From Pseudomonas sp. (lineage in GTDB: Bacteria; Pseudomonadota; Gammaproteobacteria; Pseudomonadales; Pseudomonadaceae): 64,000 nt of DNA. Location of the stretch: assembly GCF_002796985.1 (NCBI RefSeq), contig NZ_PEKX01000007.1, positions 424,284 to 488,283 on the forward strand. The letters run 5' to 3'. Shown piece after piece: positions 58,531-64,000 of the stretch; position 1 is the first letter of the stretch; the number at the start of each line of letters is the position of its first letter. Under the pieces are notes generated by a model, which saw nothing but the letters and a program-made list of their open reading frames with translations, searched no databases and was not told the origin of the DNA. The translations under genes were made by a program, and so were the position numbers.

Positions 58531-59331
58531 TCAGATGTGCAGGATGAATTCCTTGACCAGCTTGCTGCCGAAGTAGGCCAGCATCAGCAGGCAGAAACCC
58601 GCGAGGGTCCAGCGGATCGCCTTGTGGCCCCGCCAGCCGAGCTGGTGGCGGCCCCACAGCAGTACGCCGAACACCACCCAGGCGAAGCAGGAGAGGATGG
58701 TCTTGTGCGCCAGGTGCTGGGCGAACAGGTTGTCGACGAACAGCCAGCCGGAGATCAGCGACAGCGAGAGCAGCGACCAGCCGCCCCAGAGGAAGCCGAA
58801 CAGCAGGCTTTCCATGGTCTGCAACGGCGGGAAGTTGCGAATCAGGCCCGATGGGTGCTTGTTCTTCAACTGATGGTCCTGGACCAGCAGCAGCAGCGCC
58901 TGGACCACGGCGATGGTCAGCAGGCCGTAGGCGAGGATCGACAGCAGGATGTGAGCGAGGATGCCCGGCTGCTCATTGATCGGCTCGATGGTGCCGTGGG
59001 GCATCAGCACGGCCAGCAGGGTGGTCAGCGCACCGAGCGGATAAAGGAAAATCAGCAGGTTGTGCACCGGAATGCGCAGGCAGGCCAGCAGGGTCAGGGC
59101 GGTGACCGCGGCGGAGATCAGGCTGGCGGCGTTGAAGAAGTCCAGCGCCAGGCCCGCGGGCGTCAGCAGCTCCTGGCTCAGGCTGTAGACCTGACAGAGC
59201 AGGGCGATCAGGCCCAGCAGGAGGAGCAGCGGTTTCTGCGGCGGGGTGCGGCGGGCCAGGCTTGCGCCCTGGTAGGCAGTGGTGCCGATATAAAGGACGG
59301 CGGCGATCAGGCTGGGCAGCAGAGGTTGCAT
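58531..59331 (-). CDS. Cytochrome c assembly (CcsA-like, YpjD) membrane protein
   Basis: The 266-residue protein has about eight hydrophobic segments. It carries the CcsA/YpjD-type landmarks PNHG- and WxWW-like regions: FLWGGWSLLSLSLISGWLF and HLAHKTILSCFAWVVFGVLLWGR, with conserved histidines. CcsA-like proteins handle heme in c-type cytochrome maturation, but the YpjD subgroup next to ffh has no settled role. The ATG at 59331 is set by AAGGA; a longer in-frame start adds 18 residues. Confidence 0.88.
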   Translation of the reverse strand: MQPLLPSLIAAVLYIGTTAYQGASLARRTPPQKPLLLLLGLIALLCQVYSLSQELLTPAGLALDFFNAASLISAAVTALTLLACLRIPVHNLLIFLYPLGALTTLLAVLMPHGTIEPINEQPGILAHILLSILAYGLLTIAVVQALLLLVQDHQLKNKHPSGLIRNFPPLQTMESLLFGFLWGGWSLLSLSLISGWLFVDNLFAQHLAHKTILSCFAWVVFGVLLWGRHQLGWRGHKAIRWTLAGFCLLMLAYFGSKLVKEFILHI

Positions 59332-59467
59332 AAGTCCTTGGAACAGTCCGTCGACGGGGGACCCGAAAGGTGCTGAGTTTGGCACAGATCGCCCGCGCCT
59401 AGAAAGCCGCTGAGAACAGTTCGCTTCTGGGTTGGGACGCGGTCTGTCATATAGGGATCATCGGCGG

Positions 59468-59496
59468 TGTTGGCGTTGGCCGCACTTCGCTATAAT
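59468..59496 (+). promoter_or_regulatory. ffh promoter (predicted)
   Basis: A perfect -10 TATAAT (59491-59496) lies 57 bp before the ffh ATG. The -35 is weak: TGTTGG 17 bp, or TTGGCG 15 bp, upstream. Confidence 0.55.
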
Positions 59497-59552
59497 CGGC
59501 GGCTTGCTGACAAGCCAAACCCTGGTCCGACCGGGCCTGATTAGGAACGCGC

Positions 59553-60926
59553 ATGTTCGAAAACCTTACAGATCGCCTCTCGCAAACGCTGCGCCACGTC
59601 ACCGGCAAGGCCAAGCTGACCGAGGACAACATCAAGGACACGCTCCGCGAAGTGCGGATGGCCCTGCTGGAGGCCGACGTGGCCCTGCCGGTGGTCAAGG
59701 ACTTCGTCGCCAAGATCAAGGATCGCGCGGTCGGTACCGAGGTTTCCAAGAGCCTGACCCCGGGCCAGGCCTTCGTGAAGATCGTCCAGGCCGAACTGGT
59801 CGAGCTGATGGGCGCGGCCAACGAGGACCTCGATCTCAATGCTGCCCCGCCAGCGGTCATCCTGATGGCCGGCCTGCAGGGCGCGGGCAAGACCACCACC
59901 GCCGGCAAGCTGGCGCGCTTCCTTAAAGAGCGCAAGAAGAAGTCCGTGCTGGTGGTGTCCGCCGACGTCTACCGCCCGGCGGCGATCAAGCAGCTGGAAA
60001 CCCTGGCCAGCGATATCGGCGTGAGCTTCTTCCCGTCCGATACCAGCCAGAAGCCGGTGGCCATCGCCGAGGCCGCGATTCGCGAAGCCAAGCTGAAGTT
60101 CATCGATGTGGTGATCGTCGACACCGCCGGTCGTCTGCACATCGACGCCGACATGATGGACGAGATCAAGCAGGTCCACGCGGCGATCAAACCGGTGGAA
60201 ACCCTGTTCGTGGTCGACGCCATGACCGGCCAGGACGCCGCCAACACCGCCAAGGCCTTCAATGACGCGCTGCCGCTGACCGGCGTGGTGCTGACCAAGG
60301 TCGACGGCGACGCCCGTGGCGGTGCTGCGCTGTCGGTGCGCGCCATCACCGGCAAGCCGATCAAGTTCCTCGGCATGGGCGAGAAGAGCGAAGCGCTCGA
60401 CCCGTTCCACCCCGATCGCGTGGCTTCGCGCATCCTCGGCATGGGCGACGTACTCAGCCTGATCGAGCAGGCCGAGCAGAGCATGGATCGCGAGAAGGCC
60501 GAGAAGCTCGCGAAGAAAATCAAGAAGGGCAAGGGTTTCGACCTGGAAGACTTCCGCGATCAGTTGCAACAGATGAAGAACATGGGCGGCCTCGGCGGCC
60601 TGATGGACAAGCTGCCGATGCTCGGCGGCGTCAACCTGTCGCAGATGGGCAACGCGCAGAACGCGGCGGAGAAGCAGTTCAAGCAGATGGAGGCGATCAT
60701 CAACTCCATGACCCCCGGCGAGCGCCGTGATCCGGAAGTGATCAGCGGTTCGCGCAAACGCCGCATCGCCATGGGCTCGGGTACCCAGGTGCAGGACGTC
60801 GGTCGCCTCATCAAGCAGCACAAGCAGATGCAGAAGATGATGAAGAAGGTCACCGCCAAGGGCGGCATGGCCAAGATGATGCGCGGCATGGGGAGCATGT
60901 TCCCCGGCGGCATGCCGAAGATGTAA
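59553..60926 (+). CDS. ffh: Signal recognition particle protein Ffh
   Basis: The 457-residue SRP GTPase binds 4.5S RNA and signal sequences of nascent chains and docks with FtsY. The N domain covers about residues 1-90. The G domain has the P-loop GLQGAGKTTTAGKLA (about 107-121), VDTAGRL and TKVDGDARGG. The M domain (about 300-457) ends in MGSMFPGGMPKM and holds SGSRKRRIAMGSGT, the RNA-binding part. The length is normal. It is divergent from the CcsA-like gene, as in other pseudomonads. Confidence 0.98.
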   Translation: MFENLTDRLSQTLRHVTGKAKLTEDNIKDTLREVRMALLEADVALPVVKDFVAKIKDRAVGTEVSKSLTPGQAFVKIVQAELVELMGAANEDLDLNAAPPAVILMAGLQGAGKTTTAGKLARFLKERKKKSVLVVSADVYRPAAIKQLETLASDIGVSFFPSDTSQKPVAIAEAAIREAKLKFIDVVIVDTAGRLHIDADMMDEIKQVHAAIKPVETLFVVDAMTGQDAANTAKAFNDALPLTGVVLTKVDGDARGGAALSVRAITGKPIKFLGMGEKSEALDPFHPDRVASRILGMGDVLSLIEQAEQSMDREKAEKLAKKIKKGKGFDLEDFRDQLQQMKNMGGLGGLMDKLPMLGGVNLSQMGNAQNAAEKQFKQMEAIINSMTPGERRDPEVISGSRKRRIAMGSGTQVQDVGRLIKQHKQMQKMMKKVTAKGGMAKMMRGMGSMFPGGMPKM

Positions 60927-60968
60927 GCCCAGGCGGCTCGCCACCTGGCGGACCGGACGCGCTGCGGC

Positions 60969-60997
60969 TTGCGGCGCGGGGTTTTAGCTCATAGAAT
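60969..60997 (+). promoter_or_regulatory. rpsP operon promoter (predicted)
   Basis: TTGCGG (60969-60974) and TAGAAT (60992-60997), with a 17-bp spacer. The start would be near 61004, giving a leader of about 67 nt before rpsP. Confidence 0.65.
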
Positions 60998-61070
60998 ATG
61001 CGGCCTTTCGGGCTATGTGCCCGAGGGCTGCATTTCTTTTTTGCAAGCAAACCATAGGAACAACGTACGC

Positions 61071-61319
61071 ATGGTAACCATTCGTCTGGCTCGTGGCGGC
61101 TCCAAGAAGCGCCCGTTCTATCACCTGACCGTGACCAACAGCCGCAACGCTCGCGACGGCCGTTTTGTTGAGCGCGTCGGCTTCTTCAACCCCGTCGCCA
61201 CTGGCGCCGAGCCCAAGTTCTCGGTCAACCAGGAGCGTCTGAACTACTGGCTGAGCCAAGGCGCTCAACCGTCTGAGCGTGTTGCTCAGCTGATCAAGGA
61301 AGCCGCCAAGGCTGCCTGA
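61071..61319 (+). CDS. rpsP: 30S ribosomal protein S16
   Basis: The 82-residue S16 protein has the family start MVTIRLARGGSKKRPFYHLTVTNSRNARDGRFVERVGFFNP and the middle part RLNYWLSQGAQPSERVAQLIK. It is the first gene of the rpsP-rimM-trmD-rplS operon, and rimM begins 5 bp after its stop. Confidence 0.98.
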   Translation: MVTIRLARGGSKKRPFYHLTVTNSRNARDGRFVERVGFFNPVATGAEPKFSVNQERLNYWLSQGAQPSERVAQLIKEAAKAA

Positions 61320-61324
61320 GATCG

Positions 61325-61861
61325 ATGAACACGAATCCTGCTCCCGCCGAGGAGATGGTAGTTCTCGGCAAGATCGTATCGGTGCACGGTATTCGTGGTG
61401 AGGTGAAGGTGTATTCCTTTACCGATCCGTTGGACAACCTGCTGGACTATCGTCGCTGGACGCTCAAGCGTGGCAACGAGGTTCGACAGGCGGAGCTGGT
61501 TCAAGGTCGCGTACAGGGCAATGTCCTGGTCGTGAAGCTGAAGGGACTGGAAGATCGCGAGATCGCCCGCACCTTCGCTGAATTCGAAATCCTGGTCCCG
61601 CGCAGCGAGCTGCCGGTGCTGGAGGATGGCGAGTTCTACTGGAGCCAGTTGGAAGGTCTCAAGGTGATCGACCAGAACGGGCAACTGTTCGGGATTCTCG
61701 ACCACATGCTGGAGACCGGCGCCAACGATGTGATGGTAGTCAAGCCCTGCGCAGGCAGCTTGGACGACCGTGAACGCCTGCTCCCGTATACGGATCAGTG
61801 CGTGCATTCGGTAGACCTGGAAGCCGGTGAGATTCGGGTGGACTGGGACGCGGACTTCTAA
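61325..61861 (+). CDS. rimM: 16S rRNA-processing protein RimM
   Basis: The 178-residue assembly factor binds S19 and helps mature the 30S head. It has the N-terminal RimM domain (VVLGKIVSVHGIRGEVKVYSFTDPLDNLLDY) and a C-terminal PRC barrel (about residues 98-175: GEFYWSQLEGLKVIDQNGQLFGILDHMLETGANDVMVV). It lies between rpsP and trmD with 5-bp gaps. Confidence 0.97.
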   Translation: MNTNPAPAEEMVVLGKIVSVHGIRGEVKVYSFTDPLDNLLDYRRWTLKRGNEVRQAELVQGRVQGNVLVVKLKGLEDREIARTFAEFEILVPRSELPVLEDGEFYWSQLEGLKVIDQNGQLFGILDHMLETGANDVMVVKPCAGSLDDRERLLPYTDQCVHSVDLEAGEIRVDWDADF

Positions 61862-61866
61862 TTCAT

Positions 61867-62631
61867 GTGGATGAGAGCCTTCAGCCAATGTGGATAGGGG
61901 TCATCAGCATCTTTCCGGAGATGTTTCGCGCCATCAGCGATTACGGCATCACGAGTCGCGCGGTCAAGCAGGAGCTGATTCAGCTTCAGTGCTTCAACCC
62001 GCGGAGCAACACCGAGGACCGTCACCAGACGGTGGACGACAGGCCTTTCGGCGGTGGTCCCGGCATGGTGATGAAAATCAAGCCGCTCGAAGGCGCGTTG
62101 GGCGATGCCCGGCAAGCTGCAGGCGGACCGGTGAAGGTGATCTACCTCTCGCCGCAAGGTCGCAAGCTCACGCAGGCGGCCGTGAAAGAACTGGCGAACG
62201 AGGAGCGTCTGATCCTGATCGCCGGGCGTTACGAAGGCATCGACGAGCGCTTCATTGAAGAGCATGTCGATGAGGAATGGTCGGTTGGCGATTATGTCTT
62301 GTCCGGGGGTGAGCTTCCGGCCATGGTGCTGATTGACGCGGTCACGCGGTTGTTGCCCGGTGCATTGGGCCACGTGGACTCCGCCGAGGAGGACTCCTTC
62401 ACGGATGGCCTGCTCGACTGTCCGCACTACACCCGACCTGAGGTGTACGCAGACAAACGTGTTCCGGAGGTGCTGCTCAGCGGCAACCACGAACACATCC
62501 GGCGCTGGCGTTTACAGCAGTCCTTAGGCAGGACCTGGGAACGACGTGCCGATCTTCTGGATTGCCGCTCGCTTTCTGGAGAAGAGAAAAAGCTGCTGGA
62601 GGAATACATCCGCCAGCGGAACGATAGTTAA
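61867..62631 (+). CDS. trmD: tRNA (guanine-N1)-methyltransferase
   Basis: The 254-residue SPOUT methyltransferase makes m1G37 in tRNA from SAM. FPEMFRAISDYGITSRAVKQ, DDRPFGGGPGMVMK and LIAGRYEGIDERFIEEHVDEEWSVGDYVLSGGELPAM, the knot region, are all present. The GTG at 61867 is used because an MD start is common in relatives; an ATG at 61888 is the alternative. Confidence 0.97.
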   Translation: MDESLQPMWIGVISIFPEMFRAISDYGITSRAVKQELIQLQCFNPRSNTEDRHQTVDDRPFGGGPGMVMKIKPLEGALGDARQAAGGPVKVIYLSPQGRKLTQAAVKELANEERLILIAGRYEGIDERFIEEHVDEEWSVGDYVLSGGELPAMVLIDAVTRLLPGALGHVDSAEEDSFTDGLLDCPHYTRPEVYADKRVPEVLLSGNHEHIRRWRLQQSLGRTWERRADLLDCRSLSGEEKKLLEEYIRQRNDS

Positions 62632-62674
62632 CGTATCGATGGCGAGCGCCGAGCGCTTGTCTTAGGAGCACGAA

Positions 62675-63025
62675 ATGACCAACAAGATCATTCAGCAGAT
62701 CGAAGCTGAACAGATGAGCAAAGAGATTCCGGCGTTCGCCCCCGGCGACACCGTAATCGTCCAGGTTAAAGTGAAGGAAGGCGACCGTCAGCGTCTGCAG
62801 GCCTTCGAAGGCGTTGTCATCGGCAAGCGTAACCGCGGCCTGAACAGTGCTTTCACCGTTCGCAAGATCTCCAACGGCGTAGGCGTTGAGCGTACCTTCC
62901 AGACCTACAGCCCGCTGGTTGACAGCATTTCCGTCAAGCGTCGCGGCGACGTGCGCAAGGCCAAGCTGTACTACCTCCGCGAACTGTCCGGCAAGGCAGC
63001 ACGCATCAAGGAAAAACTGGCCTAA
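62675..63025 (+). CDS. rplS: 50S ribosomal protein L19
   Basis: The 116-residue L19 is recognised by KEIPAFAPGDTVIVQVKVKEGDRQRLQAFEGVVIGKRNRGLNSAFTVRKIS and RRGDVRKAKLYYLRELSGKAARIKEKL. It is the last gene of the operon, with GGAGCACGAA before the ATG and a strong terminator after the stop. Confidence 0.98.
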   Translation: MTNKIIQQIEAEQMSKEIPAFAPGDTVIVQVKVKEGDRQRLQAFEGVVIGKRNRGLNSAFTVRKISNGVGVERTFQTYSPLVDSISVKRRGDVRKAKLYYLRELSGKAARIKEKLA

Positions 63026-63041
63026 GTCGCCGGTTGTTCCC

Positions 63042-63072
63042 GAAAAAAGCAGCCCACGGGCTGCTTTTTTCT
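63042..63072 (+). terminator. rplS operon terminator
   Basis: AAAAAAGCAGCCC, loop AC-like, GGGCTGCTTTTTT: a near-perfect stem with a U-run, 17 bp past the rplS stop. Confidence 0.93.
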
Positions 63073-63175
63073 TGCCTGTCGTTTAGCGATCGGCGCCATC
63101 TGCCTTCGTCAGCGCATTAGAAACACAACACCCGCAACACCGGCAGCCACCTTTATTGCATCAGGTAGCAGTGGC

Positions 63176-63589
63176 ATGAGCCCCAGAGAGCAAGAAATAC
63201 TCCGTCGCACAGAGCTGGCGGAAACCCGTGTGACCAAGGCGGTCTTCCCGCCCACCACCAACCACCACAACACCCTGTTCGGCGGCACTGCGCTGGCCTG
63301 GATGGACGAAGTCTCGTTCATCGCCGCGACACGCTTCTGCCGTCTGCCGCTGGTGACTGTGTCCACCGACCGCATCGATTTCAAACACCCGATTCCCGCC
63401 GGCTCCATCGTCGAGCTGATCGGCCGGGTGGTGAAGGTGGGCAACACCAGCCTCAAGGTCGAAGTGGAAGTGTTCGTCGAGAGCATGTCCGCCGACGGCC
63501 GCGAGAAGGCCATCCATGGGCTGTTCAGTTTCGTTGCCATTGACGACGAGAAGCGCCCGGTGCCGGTCCTGCCCGGCTTTGAGGCCTGA
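63176..63589 (+). CDS. Acyl-CoA thioesterase (YciA-like hotdog)
   Basis: The 137-residue hotdog-fold thioesterase has the family motif NHHNTLFGGTALAWMDEVSFIAATRFCR, with the catalytic Asp near residue 43. TVSTDRIDFKHPIPAGSIVELIGRVVKVGNTS follows. YciA/BACH-type enzymes cleave a range of acyl-CoAs. No good Shine-Dalgarno is seen before the ATG at 63176. It has a terminator-like hairpin 8 bp past the stop. Confidence 0.92.
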   Translation: MSPREQEILRRTELAETRVTKAVFPPTTNHHNTLFGGTALAWMDEVSFIAATRFCRLPLVTVSTDRIDFKHPIPAGSIVELIGRVVKVGNTSLKVEVEVFVESMSADGREKAIHGLFSFVAIDDEKRPVPVLPGFEA

Positions 63590-63596
63590 AACGCAA

Positions 63597-63627
63597 GAAG
63601 GCGCCCACGGGCGCCTTCATTCATTTA
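63597..63627 (+). terminator. Thioesterase gene hairpin
   Basis: GAAGGCGCC, loop CACG, GGCGCCTTC, then ATTCATTT: a good stem with a poor U-run. Confidence 0.65.
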
Positions 63628-63644
63628 GACGGGAGCAGTTTTTC

Positions 63645-63738
63645 GTAGGAGCGAGCTTGCTCGCGAACAATTTAACCGACCAGGTCAGTGTTGGGCGGTT
63701 CGCGAGCAATAACGATGGCGTCCCCGTCGCTCCTACAG
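63645..63738. repeat. REP pair with variant closing arm
   Basis: The opening arm is the usual GTAGGAGCGAGCTTGCTCGC. The closing arm is GGTTCGCGAGCAATAACGAT, GGCGTCCCC, then GTCGCTCCTACAG, with a block replaced in its core. The fragment at 1-39 has the same replacement. Confidence 0.85.
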
Positions 63739-63744
63739 CAACGC

Positions 63745-64000
63745 TCAGTGGCGCAGGCTGATCTTCAGCGAGGCCTGGGACAGGTCGATGTTCTGCAGGC
63801 TCAGGCTGCCCATGCTCTGGGTCTTGGGTGCGCCGGCGACGCGGATGTTGTCGAAGCGCACTTCGCCAATGGAGCTGGGCAGGCGCACGTTGATCGAGCC
63901 GTCCGCGTTCAGCGAGGAAGAGGCGTGTGCGGTGTCGTACTGCACGTCGTGCAGTGAGGTCTCGGCGTCGAGGCTATCCACCACTGGCATCACCAGGCGG
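63745..64000 (-). CDS. C-terminal part of an unidentified protein (cut by window edge)
   Basis: A minus-strand frame with normal coding usage runs off the right edge. The visible tail, about 84 residues, reads MPVVDSLDAETSLHDVQYDTAHASSSL ... GSLSLQNIDLSQASLKISLRH. It has the alternating pattern of repeated short beta strands, as in surface or exported proteins. I do not recognise the family, and the N-terminus is missing. Confidence 0.6.
   Translation of the reverse strand, partial: RLVMPVVDSLDAETSLHDVQYDTAHASSSLNADGSINVRLPSSIGEVRFDNIRVAGAPKTQSMGSLSLQNIDLSQASLKISLRH

Overview
The window is chromosomal DNA from a high-GC gammaproteobacterium, almost certainly a Pseudomonas of the P. aeruginosa / P. 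nitroreducens / P. citronellolis type. The reasons are the high GC, the Pseudomonas REP repeats (GTAGGAGCGAGCTTGCTCGC), and gene sets typical of that genus: glpK-glpR-glpD-glpM next to metR, bfrB-bfd, an EIIA-HPr-EI/nagE/nagA operon, ffh, and rpsP-rimM-trmD-rplS. No rRNA, tRNA, CRISPR array, prophage, insertion sequence or transposase was found. About 67 protein genes are called. One is cut by the right edge.

1-19 kb is mostly accessory metabolism: an M48 protease with LemA, an isochorismatase-like hydrolase divergent from a GlxA-type regulator, a toxin-antitoxin pair with the toxin first, and a co-directional run of seven small-molecule enzymes and membrane proteins (VOC, aldo/keto reductase, NTF2-like, O-methyltransferase, DUF3237, DCC thiol oxidoreductase, DoxX). 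After these come a TorF-type porin, an exported amidohydrolase divergent from a LysR regulator, a LysE exporter with an AraC regulator, a membrane-anchored FMN glutamate-synthase-like protein, and an Fe-S serine dehydratase.

19-36 kb holds a LuxR regulator with a nitrilase and an APC permease, a GST, a TDT transporter, metR, and the glycerol-3-phosphate regulon (glpM, glpD, glpR, glpK). glpF is missing from its usual place beside glpK. Two GlpR-like operators lie before glpD. Then follow ybaK, a PhzF protein, a lone EtfA-like protein, an orphan ABC ATPase and argF.

36-43 kb is redox and iron biology: a molybdopterin oxidoreductase, monothiol glutaredoxin, an MFS carrier, bacterioferritin, and its ferredoxin bfd, whose promoter has a Fur box in the spacer. 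A 2-Cys peroxiredoxin, a CDGSH protein and a YqfO-like protein follow. The gene order then passes into the N-acetylglucosamine operon (nagR-nagA-SIS deaminase-EIIA/HPr/EI-nagE, all on the minus strand). From my memory of the PAO1 map these two blocks are not adjacent there, so about 42.4-43.0 kb may be a rearrangement junction.

50-64 kb is housekeeping: an L,D-transpeptidase, two Nudix hydrolases, a gamma-carbonic anhydrase, purT with an overlapping SGNH hydrolase, an MFS symporter, a CorC/HlyC protein, a CcsA-like membrane protein, ffh, the rpsP-rimM-trmD-rplS operon and an acyl-CoA thioesterase. Many genes end in clear rho-independent terminators, and several promoters can be read (bfrB, bfd, argF, rpsP, ffh). 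No single clearly novel defence or mobile system is visible. The best leads are the seven-gene run, a possible small RNA before 23288, the lone EtfA, and the reduced glp locus.
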